Shown here one piece after another: positions 25,837 to 37,867 of a stretch of DNA of 64,000 bases; position 1 is the stretch's first letter; each line of letters opens with the position of its first letter. Origin of the DNA: Gnetum montanum (lineage: Eukaryota; Streptophyta; Gnetopsida; Gnetales; Gnetaceae); NCBI GenBank assembly GCA_015680685.1, contig MNCI01023453.1, positions 785,410-849,409 of the forward strand, in the 5' to 3' direction. The notes under the pieces were generated by a model, which saw only the letters and a list, made by a program, of their open reading frames with translations, did not search any database and had not been told where the DNA came from. The translations under genes and the position numbers were made by a program.

Positions 25837-26818
25837 TGATGAGTGGTGAGGTACCCCTACACTTAACCATACGAAACGAGCGTTGCATGCGCGATCCATT
25901 TGAACTTCGCAGATGGACTAGTTGTGGCACCTAGCCTTAGGTCACAGTTTGTTGTCTTCCCACCTAGAGTAGTTTTGCATATGTCACGTATGGTTTAGTC
26001 TAGATGAGGTGTATGATGTGTCCTAATCTATGCTACTCCTAAAGGCAGCGGAAAATAATATTAACTAAATCTAAGCTAAGAGGAAAAGGGTAAGAAATCT
26101 AATCTAGCCTAAGTGCGACGAGCAACCGATTCCTTGATTAACCATACACATCTTGGAATTCATGCATGACTACCACTGGGACTACCAAGCGTAGCTCCAA
26201 GGTATGCCACCAAGATTACCAAGCGCAGATCCCAAATAAGCCACTGGGTTACCAAGCGTAGATCCTGGATATGCCACTGGGCTACCAAGTAGTCACACTT
26301 AAATGCTTGTAATCAAGTCATACTCGTTCCGCTTCTAGGAGTTTAAGGGTAAGAAACTAATCGTGATGAGTAACCGATTCCTTGACTAGCTGTACACATC
26401 CGTAGATGCTCGTAATCAAGTTGTACTCACACTACGCTATGAAAGCAATAAATAACATTAAATAAACAAACAAATAAATAAACAACAAAGTGAATGCTAC
26501 AATGATGAAGTAATCTCAATCTTTATTTCTGGTCATGTGCGTGTCCAAGTACGGCACACTCAAATAAAGACACCGTACAATTACATTCACCACACTGCGG
26601 GCAAACACGGGAAAAAATCTAACTCTAGAGGGATCAAACTTCCAGAGCTTCGCTACTCTAAAACTGGGATTTCAAACAAGGAAGAGTCGCGTCTTATTTA
26701 TAGATATGATGGTGGACTATGATATCACGTACGCGATATCAATGGGGAAGATGAGATATCGTGTATGCGATATCGCGGGGGATGCGATATCGCGGTCTAT
26801 GCGAATCATGTCTTGTCA
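25837..26818 (-). repeat. 3' LTR of copy B (left LTR)
   Basis: 982 bp, TGATGAG...CTTGTCA, bounded on the left by the target duplication. It contains 33-34 bp tandem units at about 26171-26299, a TATTTATAG at about 26694-26702 and five GATATC palindromes at 26721-26791. In the minus orientation fixed by copy A's primer site this is the downstream LTR. The last 27 bp recur at 61074-61100, the only remnant of the opposite LTR. Confidence 0.85.
26171..26299. repeat. Short tandem repeat inside the LTR
   Basis: About four imperfect 30-34 bp units built on ATGCCACTGGG-TACCAAGCG-AGATCC. The corresponding part of the copy A LTR (about 4549-4605) has about two. Copy-number change here explains part of the length difference between the two LTRs. 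Confidence 0.7.
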
Positions 26819-26989
26819 TTCCCCCATGACTGAATAAAAACTCATCCTTGAGTTACAAGGAGAAAAAGCTTCAGTGATTACACAGTGGATAGGTATGGGA
26901 TTATTAACTGAAAAAAGAAATGGACTGATGCCGCGGTGTGGGAAGACACAACACAGAGAAAAAATACTACAACTACAAAAATGTGGAAC

Positions 26990-29597
26990 TCATGTAGTTC
27001 CTGGGGATGATGGCTCCTCCATGGGTGCTTTCCCTTTGTCAAGTGCTCCGAGCTTTGAAGGCTGACAATGCTGAAGAATAGCCTGGAGCTTCTCCTCTTC
27101 AGTTCGGGGGTCTTGTGTCATCCATGCTGATGCTCCGATGTTTGATGGAGTTGGCACTTCCCATGGACAAGGTAGTTGTGGAAATATTTGATTAGCCTTG
27201 ACGTACCATGCTGTGAACACCCATCATTCCTCTTCATAGGCTCTGGCTTTGTCTTTGTATTTGTGAAGCTTTGTTAGCCATCAAGCCAAGTCGGTTGCCA
27301 CATCTTTCTATCCTTGGTAGCTTTCTTTTACCACCGCGAGCTCAAAATTTGCGACATCTAGTTTTTCAGCCAACTTCTTTCGCTCTGCAAATTCTATTTC
27401 ATATTTGATATGGGTGGAAGCTACCTACTACTTGAGCTCTGACCTCGGGCATCCTGCTGTTAACATGGCCAGGTTGGCATATCGAAGGTTTGCCAACTAC
27501 ATGTATTCAGTTAAGTCCTAGATCTGCAGGTCCCAGTTCTTAATTTCCGCTTGGTGGACATAGGCATAAGTGTCCAATATGCCCCCCCAATCAGTGTGTT
27601 GGGCATTAATGTTGTTGATTTGATCTTTGGCCATATGGATCTCCTTCTCTAGGATTTGTTTGTACATCCCCACCTGATCACGGAAACACTCCTTCAGCTT
27701 CTCGTGTTGTTTAGCCTCATTCTGCCACGTGCTAATTTCGATTGCTGATTTTTGTCGAATAGCACATACCTCCTCCATTGAGAGGGTTCGATTTTCTCTA
27801 GCTAAACGTCTTACATCTCGGTTGACCCAAATGAACTATTCTCACAATTGATGAAAATGTTCATCGAGAACATTCTTCTGTTTCTCCATAGAAGTCAACC
27901 GAAGATTATCTGCAACCAACTGCTTATTCTCTTCTTGTAAGGCCTTGAGTACCTTAAGATGCACATGAGTTTGCACTTGAGCTGCAGACGCATCCCAAGT
28001 GGCCATCTCCTTTCCTCTGCCACCTTCTTATTTTTTGTAATTAGTTTGGTTAGTTGCTTGATTCTAAAATTGTCTAGCTGGTCTGCGGGAACAAGTCACA
28101 AGGGATCCCACTGTGCTCCTTGTAAGGCTACGAGCTGCTCTTTTAGTTTCTGCACTTCAGCTTCAGCATGCTTTTCCCTTATTTCAAATAAGACCAGCTT
28201 CCCCTTTGTGGAAATGAGGTCTGATTAAATTTCCGTTACATCCTGGGGGATGTCAAAAAGGGACGTCAAAACTTGTCCTGTTTGAAGCAATCTGTCCAAT
28301 GCATCCTCATGTTCCGCAGGAGTCATTGATGTTCCGGCAATAGTTTGAGCATCCTGTGCTCCTGAAAGATCTACTGGTGGCACACTTGGCATGTTAAAGG
28401 ACTCTTTGTTGTGGTCAGCGACCACTTCAGTAGCTCTCGTGGCATCCTGGTGTTGCATGACCACCACAGTGGCCCCTTCACCAGTCTCTAACTGCACTTG
28501 AAAAGATGCTGCGTGTCTAGAGATCTATTGTGACCATATGCTTTTCCCTCCACCTGGTTGCATTGATAACTCACCCCGTGTGCGATCTACTGAAATCGTA
28601 GGCTGGTTGTCATCATCGATGACATGGAAGAGGTCTGCATCATCATGACTTCCCCAACTAACCCTCTCGGAGATGGCCCTAAGATGGCTCATCGATGGTC
28701 TGTAGTCTTGCGGTGGTGGCAGATCCTGGCCTGTGCTAAGTCCTGCTTCTTGTTGTTGGCTGGGACCTATGGCTGGAGGTTGAATGGGTCCTGCCAGTTG
28801 AGTTGCAAGTGATCTAGTCATCTGTTCTTCTTCTTCTTCATCTGGTCCAAGCTCTTTGCCAGTGCTCTTTCTTGGAGCTGGCGCCTTTAATAATTCAGCA
28901 TAAGAAGCATTTTGGGCTTTTTGGAGGATGTCATTTGTGTATCCCTGAATACCAGCTCGTCGGCACAGTTTTTTGATAAGGCAGGGAAAAGGGAGTGCCA
29001 TTTTTCCTGACTTCCGTTCTTTGAATCGCCTTAGGATCTCCATGAAATATAGATGGGGAAGGTTAGCGTTAACCTTTCCCATCAACATTGCACATCCTCT
29101 TGCCACGTACTTTGATAATTTTTTCAAACCTTTTGTGGGGAAGAGGTGATAGGTTCTGATTTTGAAATAAACTCTCTCTTCTATTGTCAGCTCACTGAAA
29201 GCTTTATCTCTACCATAAGCCTTCTCTAACCAATCCTTTTGCACATCAGGGTCTGATCGCATGTATAACCGAGCAACATGGGGGCCTGAATTTAGAAGGT
29301 TTAACACTTCCAAAATTTCCTGTGCAGAAAAATCTACTGTCACACAACCGATGTTAATCGTGGTGTCTTGCTCCTTATTGTGCCAAAACAGGTATGTTTC
29401 ACCTAAGTACCAGGCACCGTTTTCAGAGAGAACAGGCCATAAGGGAGACCCTTTAAGGTGATCCCCAACAACCTCAGGGTGAACTCTGCAAAAGATTCGA
29501 AGTTAAGTTCCACAATCACCGAAGCAATTGTGGACTTCGTATGGATAGCCTGAACACATTCTGGGGGCAACGTGAGTTGTTGTCCCAGTTGAGGCAC
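26990..29597 (-). pseudogene. ORF2 of copy B: plant-transposon-protein type domain plus coiled coil
   Basis: Read from 29597 down. First a 64-residue frame, then the best-preserved frame of 272 residues (29343-28525). The latter has the pattern of the plant 'putative transposon protein' domain seen beside gypsy elements: an N-terminal helix-rich part, YFKIRTYHLFPT, CAMLMGKVNANLPHLYF, ALPFPCLIKKLCRRAGIQGY and NASYAELL, then an acidic run of Glu and a Gln/Pro-rich tail. Further frames at 28497-28225, 27778-27518 (coiled coil, rich in Glu, Gln and Lys) and 27220-26990 appear to be the remainder, separated by frameshifts and stops. It occupies the slot before the 3' LTR, like env-like ORFs. Function unknown. 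Not an intact gene. Confidence 0.6.
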
Positions 29598-31723
29598 AAC
29601 AGCTCCTAGTTCTACCTGCTTGGATCATCTGGTAGGAGGTTTTTCTTGATGAATACTGAATGAGTGCACCTCCTATTTGGTATGTTTTCTGGAAGGACCT
29701 TGCTTTCTACCTCTCTGAGGTTGTTTCGCTCCACCTTGGGTAGGACTCTTCTGCTGTGAACGTTTCAGGGCCATCTACAATCACATGGGCCAAACTTTAG
29801 TAAGGTTGTTTTCAAATTCAAGTTATACCTTACTACATTCCTTTAATTGAAGATCTTATGTTATCGTGTGATCGTGCCCAAAAATTATGATAATGGGTCC
29901 TATGACTTAGGTGGATTTTCATTTTAATCCCTCGGTATACTTAAGGTCATATGATTTTTGGCACAATTTGTTCTAAGTGTTAGTATTAATTACCATAATT
30001 GATGTCCTTTGGGAGATGACAAATTTCAAAAAAGTTAGGCACTTTCAGCAAGTATCCCTCCCCCACAACTAAACTGAACACTCTGGGTTCAAGCAGGTTC
30101 AAACAGAATTAAAATCGGAGTACCAGCACATGAGAGATGAGTGTAAAAGTAAGGGTTACACAATCGCAAGTCGCAGAGAAAAAATTCAAAACTTCCCCTT
30201 GCGTAAATGGCCAAATGATGCTAAGTGTTGCGGTGGGGGTTCCTATTTATAGGGAAATAGGACGCGATATCTCGTACGGTACATCGCGTACGTGATATCA
30301 CATGGGACGAGATATCGCGTACGCGATATCTCGTCCCAACGAAGGTGAGACGTATGAAAAAGACCAAATTTTTAATGATTTTCTTGAAATGATTGGTGTA
30401 AAACGAGGACATTGACAAGGATGAATATATGCAAGGGTAATTTCATAAATTCGAGAGGCACTTTAAATGATAATGATGTGAATTTAACAATTAAAAATTT
30501 GGTAGTTATGAAGAAAAGGGAATGTAATGGTACATTGGAACGTTGAAGTTTTGAGGGTTAATAAATGGGAAAGAAAATTATGAAAAACTAAGCTAAGGGT
30601 AAGGAATTGTGTGTTCTAGCTAGGGAATTAATGAAGATTACAACAAAATTACACAAGTGGGTCCTCCCCAAAGTAGGTGTCAACCTATTATGCCCTTGTG
30701 TAATCACACTTAAAGTGTCCATGGGCACTAGAAGGGTTAAATGTAATCTGCACTAACTCCACAAAACAGACACATATAAATATCACCGGAATGAGATGAA
30801 AATTTTACGTTACATGGGTCATGAACTACAATTACACGAATAGTGAGATGAGATGAAGTATAGAAAAGGATCGTAGAGATTGGGACATGAGGCATCTGAC
30901 CCAGGGTACAATGAATTCTGCATGTAAAGCATGATTAATGTGTCATTGACCCATCGTTCCAAGATCAGGACCAAGTCCATCCTTTTAATCAGTGACATCG
31001 CATTGTTTCATCCCATGATGAACAACTATGAGAGGACCATAACAACAAGGCATACAATCCTTGGCGTTTAGTACAAGGGAGGAGTGATTTTTGTTTTATG
31101 GCACTTCTTTTTCTCTTTTTTTTTCTTGTTTCTTTTTTTTTCATTTTACTGAATCCAGAGAAGCCACCAAACTTCAGGCATGGGTGCATGTCTTTCCAAT
31201 GGAACCTCCTAGAATAGTGTTTGATTGTCGAGTGCCCTTTTGATTACTCTTACTTCCATTTTTCTTTAGATCTACAAGGATCTTAGTACAACCACATTGC
31301 ATGATGACTCTTACAGACGTCACCAAAGAGAATCCACAAGTCTCCTTGATGTCACACCCTAATCATTCCCTCTTGGTTCATCCTTCTTCATTCCAGGTAC
31401 AATAACACAAAATTAATTTTAAGTTTAAAAATTTCAAGAATGTCACTGTACCCTCAAACAGAACCTCTTTATTTATAGAGTGGATAAGTGGGTGTAGTGG
31501 GCTCACTGGTCCAAAATAATTGATCACTCATGACTTAATAACATAAAGCACATCTCAACCAATGATCCACATGAGTGTTTTATTCGTAGATGAGATTACT
31601 TACACAAACATGAAAATACAAACACATAAAAAGATAAAATAATAAAGTTGAAAAATGAATAACTGGAAAACAAAAACTTGTAAAATCAAAGAAAATGAAA
31701 AATATTTATTAATCCTGCTTGTT
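29598..31723 (-). other. Internal spacer of copy B
   Basis: Parallels 1-2090 of copy A throughout. Contains the GATATC palindrome cluster (30266-30337), the block around 30650-30760, an A-rich tract at about 31600-31715 and no shared reading frame. No gene recognised. Confidence 0.6.
30304..30337. repeat. Perfect 34-bp palindrome containing two GATATC sites
   Basis: The left arm GGGACGAGATATCGCGT at 30304-30320 is followed immediately by its exact reverse complement at 30321-30337. It lies in a cluster with further GATATC sites at 30266 and 30294, downstream of TATTTATAG (about 30243). Similar clusters end the LTRs (26721-26791 and about 4957-4995), and a reduced one is at 679-700 in copy A. 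Confidence 0.85.
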
Positions 31724-32382
31724 ATTGAAATGGGGGATATCCCCCATAACTAAATGGTTGAGTATGGCAAGGATTAATAAATGGAAAACGAGGATCCTTG
31801 CATATTGGAAATATTGAAGCTGGTTCATATTTATCACCTTGGATTTCACACACTTTATAATAAACACAGTGGGGCACTTCATACGATGTAGTTTCCAGAT
31901 AACGAGTTGACCCACTGTGATGTTTAGGACCGTTAGATGGTATGCAAGGATTGGGCTGATGCCTCCCATGGTTGTGTTCATTGGGCCTTATGGTTGTTGA
32001 AGTATAAGTTGGTGGCCCTGATAAAGTTACATGAGGTGTTGGGTTCAAAGGTAAGAGTGCACCACATTGTTGGACTTGTGCTGGGTTGGAAGATGCAGTG
32101 GCCTTAGAGTTATGTTGTTCCTTCCTATGGCCATGTTTAAAGAAAGGACACCTTTGATGTTGAGGAGGCTCTTAACCACTATTAGTAGCAGCAGCACAAG
32201 TGTTATTCGTGGGTTGCGGTGGTACGAACACCTTAGGAACAATTGGTGGCATTGTGGAAGGATGGAAAGGATGAGAATGTTGAAAGTTAGGAGGGATAAA
32301 AGGTGCACAAGGTGGTGGTTGTGTTGGAGGTATGGGCTGATAGTATTGCGGAGAATAGTATTGTGATGAGATAGAGTATGGT
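31724..32382 (-). pseudogene. gag C-terminal part, copy B, cut by the mitochondrial-type block
   Basis: Matches 2091-2751 of copy A: the Pro/His-rich tail with IRPNEHNHGRHQPNPCIPSN ending in the same GGYPPF motif, split over two frames (32308-32045 and 32048-31722). Similarity to copy A stops at 32382, where copy A continues into the gag core. The gag core, primer site and nearly all of the 5' LTR (about 2.2 kb by comparison with copy A) are absent. Confidence 0.75.
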
Positions 32383-34355
32383 CCTAAGGGATGTCCTGTC
32401 TCCCATCCCTATCTTTTTAGTCTACATGAGGGCTGGATTCCTTTGGTAGTAGCGGGCCTTGGCTCTGCGAGATTTCCCGCGCGTGCAATGGTTTTCTAAT
32501 TGGTGGCTTCGAATCATCCCCCTTAGGACCCTACATAAAGCGAATATGTCTGTCTCCCAAACCTAAAGAATCTTTTCCATGAAGTATTTAATTTGAAGTG
32601 CCGAATTATCCTAGCTTATGTGAGCTCCTAAGCATTATGTCCCAATAGTGTGCCTCTGCTTGTCTAAGTTTCTGTAGTTTGGTAATAGCGATCTTCCCTT
32701 CCTCCCTTTAATATAGTATAGTAATTATCTTCGGTCGTGCCGGTAACTGGCATCAACCTAGATGACTCCTCTGAATCACGTTGAAAGTGCTTATAGGCCG
32801 ACCAGTGAGCACCTTCAACTTGGATGGCCCGTGTCGCGATCCAAAAGATTGGTAGGTGTTAGCTCCCCTGTCCCTCCCCTCTGTGAAAAGGACCTTCATC
32901 CATAGGTTTCAAATAAGTCCTGTGAAAGCCTCGAATATCTGGGTCGCTCTCCCATGCATGTCGTCCTCCTTTTGTCCTGCCAAGCCCTAAATGATTATCT
33001 GACCGTCCTTGCGCCTATCCCCTGCGTGAACCAGGTTTCATCTGCGTTTCGTCTAGTAGGTTTGCTCTGTGCGCGTCTGGTAATCATGCGCTATCAATAT
33101 GTAACCTACGATACGTGCCCCTGAAGCTCTGGATTCTGGTCTCTGCAGTATCCTTGGCTGTCTGCGTAACGTAGTGACAATCTAGCTGATATGGGGCCGG
33201 CTTGGCTGGGCCCCTCCTCCCTTGGTAACCAAGCTCCGTTCTCAGTGTCGCATCAATCCATGCAATGGCACCGTGTTCTATGTGCACCTATCCATTGTGT
33301 GTTTCAATGATACATTGAGGTCAGAAACGTTGCTTTTCGCTGCTTTATTAGGTGGGGTGGTGAAGAAATGAAACAGATTTGATTGAAACACGTGCTGAGC
33401 CTTGCCCTTTCCATGATCGTTGATCTAGATGCACCCAACTTATTCGAAATGTTGATCACTAGGAAGTCGGCTGGATATCACCATCCGCCTAATGTGGTTA
33501 CAACTCCAATATGAAAACACTGGATAGTGGAACGCAGATTGATCTGCATCCTGCTAGTTTAAGCTGAACCTCTTCGGCGTTTTTCATCATGGAAAATGAT
33601 GCATTTTCTATTTGTCGTGAGATGCCGAATTCTTAGCTTTTTTGTAATGTTGTATATATAGTTGTATATACTCCATCTGCAACAAATCGGGCATCCTGGA
33701 TCTAGTTGTTTCAAAGCTCTTGTGTCTCTCGTACATAACGCGTTTGGTAAAAAATGGTGTGATTCAGGATTGAAGTATGTGTGTCAGAATTTACTTTTTA
33801 GCTCTTCTCTCTCACTGATCCAACATTGGTAACCATAGGTTTGCTTCCTGAAGTGGATGATTCACCTTTGCACTCAGGAACATGTTTCAGTAACTTGACT
33901 AGAAGAATCAGAACTACCACCCGAGGGCCAGACGACCGATGGAGAAGTCCTAAAGCCATGGCGAGCCTGCTCCGTAGCCCACGGTGGGGGGAATGATAAG
34001 CAATATAGGGTAAATTGCTGAAATACGTAGTATTTTCCTACCCTAATATATACTTCACTTCCCTTCCCCTGTGTGGAAAAGGAAGGCCTACACAGGATCA
34101 AGGACTCCTTCGGGCCCGGTTCCCCTGCTCTTCAAAAAGTACAAAAAGTACATTTGCCCCGGCTATATAACTATGCTGTAGCAGCCCGCGGGCCTTTCCA
34201 ACTTCATGCCTCACTGACCCATGAGGTCACTAGCTCGATCCAATTACTATGTAGATTATACTTAACCAAAGCTTCTTAGGGGACTTACTCCAACGTCTAC
34301 GGGGTACAATACTGTGTTTTAGGCTGGAGAGCCCTAAGATCTCTTACGATTATAT
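32383..34355. other. Mitochondrial-type spacer, no gene recognised
   Basis: GC-richer than the flanks. A 67-residue minus-strand frame at 33287-33084 and a 75-residue one at 34101-33874 have no recognisable motif. No rRNA or tRNA pattern seen. Confidence 0.5.
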
Positions 34356-34429
34356 AAAACAAAGCAAATTAGGGCTTTAGCGGGGAACGAGTCCCCGAGT
34401 TCCCCCTCAAAAAAACAAAGCAAATTAGG
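34356..34429 (+). repeat. 35-bp hairpin repeat (34372-34406) flanked by 18-bp direct repeats
   Basis: A consensus copy of the family, running GGGCTTTAG, CGGGGAACGAG, TCCCCGAG, TTCCCCC. AAAACAAAGCAAATTAGG occurs perfectly at 34356-34373 and again at 34412-34429, immediately either side. This looks like a target duplication or a staggered-break fill-in created when the repeat arrived. Confidence 0.8.
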
Positions 34430-35827
34430 TCAAATTTTGAATTTCCAAGGTAGGCACTCTGCCTAAAAAGTCGTCGACTGGTCACGTACCACTTTTAGCT
34501 AGTCTGTCCATAGAAACCATATCTATTTGACTGTCCATTTTCTTGGTAGTTACTCGAAGGTCTTAGTCTAAATTTTACCTACTATATCGATTATTCCAAA
34601 AATCCTCCCCTTAGGAAGAGTAAAGGTGGTAGACTCCTTTACATACTTACTCCGCTGCTGCTTTTAGTTTCTTGGGGGCAACTATGCGGGGGCTTTCTGG
34701 GGTAGGTTCCCAAGGGAGGCTAAGACGATGAAGGAGTATTACCGGAACTAGAAAAGTTCCTAGGGATTGTAGGAGTTGGACTTTGACAAGCTTTATCTGC
34801 CGCATTGATTTTAGGGTTGTAGTTGCCGCTTGTCTAGTACCTACTCGATAGTACTCTTACCCTGGGCTTATACCTTCCCTTCCTACCAAGCCGGTTTACT
34901 TTGCCTGGGACAAGGAACACTGCAAAATCCGTTTCCTATAAGGGGCTACTCTTGGCTACTTGGTCCCTTACGGTCCCCGGGGGAGATACTTAGCCCGCTC
35001 CACGTCATCATAATGCACGACAGCAGTACATCAGAAACAGGTTGAGGTTTCTTGACTCATAGTCCCACAGACAAATAAATCTGCTCTTAGCGTGCTTCTT
35101 CGCTTCCTTCATGAAGCCACCTTTTTGGGCGAACTGGAAATCTGTCACCTTGCTTACATCCAAAATGCTAATTTGAATGCTTACTTGAAACAATCAGTCG
35201 ACCTTTTCTCGCAGCTCTTTGTATGTGGGGAGCCTGAGGGAGAGAAGGGTGTAACTAAAACTCGTTTGCAGTGAAACTTACGAGAATGACGGCGGCTTAA
35301 CAAGGGAAGGGAGACCAGGCTAGGCGGGTGTGGAAGTCACGAATGAACGTGTTTTAGGTTCGCGCTCAAGCTGCCTACGTACAACGATACCCCAACCGTT
35401 ATTTTGATCTAATGTATCTCAGTAGTTTTCAAATGGTCGTCCATTTCCATCATTGATCTACGATGTCGAATCGAGCTGTCCATTGACAAAATAGCTTCTT
35501 GTAGTTTACAGAAAGCATCCTACTCTATATAAAAAAATGTACTGGTGCTGATAACTACCGCTCCTAGATGCCACCTTCGTGGGGTCCTTCTCCTCTTCCA
35601 ACACCTTAATTGAAAGTTGGGCTTTCTCTCTTGTTAGGTCGAAAAAACTCAACTCTTGATATAATCTCATCTCATATCATATAATCTCATATGTACATAT
35701 AATCTCATATAATCTCATATAATCCGCGGTCAAGGAGAAGTGACTGGTAGGTTCCATTAGTGGACATAGAGCCTCTGTTAACGTTAGGTGTAGCGTAGTA
35801 ATGCACGATCGAGCCAGTGAGGGAGAA

Positions 35828-35856
35828 GCGGGGAACGAGCGAAGTGATTTACCCTA
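35828..35856 (+). repeat. Second repeat subfamily, copy 1
   Basis: Starts like the main family (GCGGGGAACGAG) but continues CGAAGTGATTTACCC. Related copies lie at 36120-36147 and 46013-46043, with the shared form GGGAA-GAA-AAGTGAGTTACCC. Confidence 0.6.
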
Positions 35857-36119
35857 TCAAGTCATTCTCCTAAGTGTTTCCTTGCCGTGTTATTAACAAG
35901 TAGAAAAAAACCTCTAGAAAAAACCTATCAAAAAGGCAGTCCCTCGACCTGCCAATGCGAACCCCCAACCGGAGGTGCTGGGCATGTTCAGGGTGTAGCC
36001 CAGTGTACTTCTATCTAGACACAAAAAGCAAGCTAGACACAAAAAGCAAGTCTCCCTCTCGTATGCAGAAATTACAGGTATGAAATGTTTTCAACAAAAG
36101 TTTAGGGCGACTAAGGCGG

Positions 36120-36147
36120 AGCGGGAATGAACAAAGTGAGTTACCCT
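36120..36147 (+). repeat. Second repeat subfamily, copy 2
   Basis: GCGGGAATGAACAAAGTGAG followed by TTACCC. Thirteen bases on, at 36163-36177, is another partial GTTGCGGGAACGAGTC. Confidence 0.6.
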
Positions 36148-37479
36148 GCGACTATTATGTCGTTGCGGGAACGAGTCGCCGACCCGATGGGTATCAAAAA
36201 GGACGCAGGGCGACCTTACCTGGTGCCTTTGGTTTTCTCTAATAAACAACCATTCGGCCTTTTTCGTATGATCCAGAGGCTAGTCGATGGTGCAGTCCAA
36301 TTAATTCCCCGTGGGTTAAGTGTCTATGTTTTTTGTATTGCTTGATATTCAATAAGTGTATATTGCTGGTTTCATCCATATTTATGATGTTGTTATGTAT
36401 GGAACACCCTGTAAGTACTTTGAAATTGATTTTCTTGCAGCATTTTGATATTGGGTTTTGTTAGGGAACTTCTATTGCACTATAACACTTACGGAACTTG
36501 AACTTTCTTAGGGCCCTGACAGAACTGACACTTTCTTAGGGAATAACACTTACAGAACTTGAACTTAGGGGAAGGGGAAGCCACTTGCTCGTTATATACG
36601 TTGTTTTATTACGGGCAGGTCCTAAGTTGGCGAAGGGAAAGCCAGCGACGTTACGTTAGCCACCGATTTTAGATGTATAGAACCTTTTCTTATATTATTG
36701 GGGGTTGTTCTAGGCTTCCTCCTTTTTGCTTTCCTGCCTCTTTAACTTACTCTATCGTATGGGGACACGAGGTGTTACTTTCTCGCTGTTAGGGGGACAT
36801 GAGTTGGACCGCTACACGATACGTTTAGCGTTTTTTCACTACTCTATAGTTTAGCATTGAACTTGGGGAAAGCCAGAGAGATCTTAGGTTGTTTCCTGAC
36901 TTCATATTACGTTATGACTTAACACTATTACTGTAGTTATGAAACTAACAATATTGTTACTTACGTTAAGTAAGCAACTTGCTCCATTGAAGTTAACACT
37001 TTCCATTTCCTTTATCAAAGTTGACTTCCGCTTTTAGTTTCTTTTATTTTATACGTTTGTTTTCTCCCCGGGGCCAGGTCCTTTTTGTTCTTAGGGTCCT
37101 TAGGGGAGGGAGAAGCCAAAGATCACTTTTCTTGTATACGTTCTTTTTGGAAATGCCGCCGGGTCCTCAGTCTATTACTAAACCAAATCTGGGATAGGGT
37201 CCTTTCTTGGCATATTGAAGCTTGTTACCCTAGGGGCATCATATACTTATGGCGATCCTTTGGGACTTTCTATAGTTTCCTTAGGAGGCTTGTCTTTTTA
37301 GGATCTAGGGAGGGACCGCTCTTAGCCCTAGGAGAAATATCGGGATTTGGGGGATTTTAGCTGCCAATACTAACTCACTAGCAGGGACCTGCCTATTGCC
37401 TATCGGAAGTTCATTATAAAAACAAACTGAGGATTTTGATTATATTACCGAAACACTGAGGATTTGTCCATAAGAGCCG

Positions 37480-37540
37480 GGTGGTTTGTTTCCGTAGTTG
37501 AGTATCACTAGGTGGTTTGTTTCCGTAGTTGAGTATCACT
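37480..37540. repeat. Tandem duplication, 30-bp unit
   Basis: The unit beginning GGTGGTTTGTTTCCGTAGTT occurs at 37480-37509 and 37511-37540, identical over 30 bp, one base apart. Confidence 0.9.
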
Positions 37541-37658
37541 TCTAACCCGGCCATTAGATAGATGTAGATGTGATGGACGTGGGATTTATCACCTAACCGA
37601 ACGGGCTATTAGTAGGGGGGCAGCACATGATCGGAGAGGTAAAATCACTCCGACATGT

Positions 37659-37693
37659 GGGCTTTAGCGGGGAACGAGTCCCCGAGTTAACCC
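37659..37693 (+). repeat. 35-bp hairpin repeat
   Basis: Near-consensus copy ending GAGTTAACCC in place of GAGTTCCCCC. It lies 175 bp beyond the end of nad9. Confidence 0.8.
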
Positions 37694-37867
37694 GTAATAC
37701 CAAATTGCATTGGTAGCATTTCCTATCTATTCGCCTGTTCCGTTCCCTGTCATTACATTACAAAGGCTGCTCTGCCGTTGATAGTATCACACTCTGAAAG
37801 TGTGCCACAACGTGCCCAAAGAACGCCTACTCGTGTGCAATGCAGTGTGAGTGTGAGTGTGAGTGGA

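Larger units (their letters stand above)
34430..37658. other. Mitochondrial-type spacer
   Basis: No gene recognised. Contains an ATAATCTCAT-type short tandem stretch (about 35660-35725), two members of a second repeat subfamily (35828-35856, 36120-36147) and a 31-bp-period duplication (37480-37540). Frames such as 37085-37360 show no conserved pattern. Confidence 0.5.
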
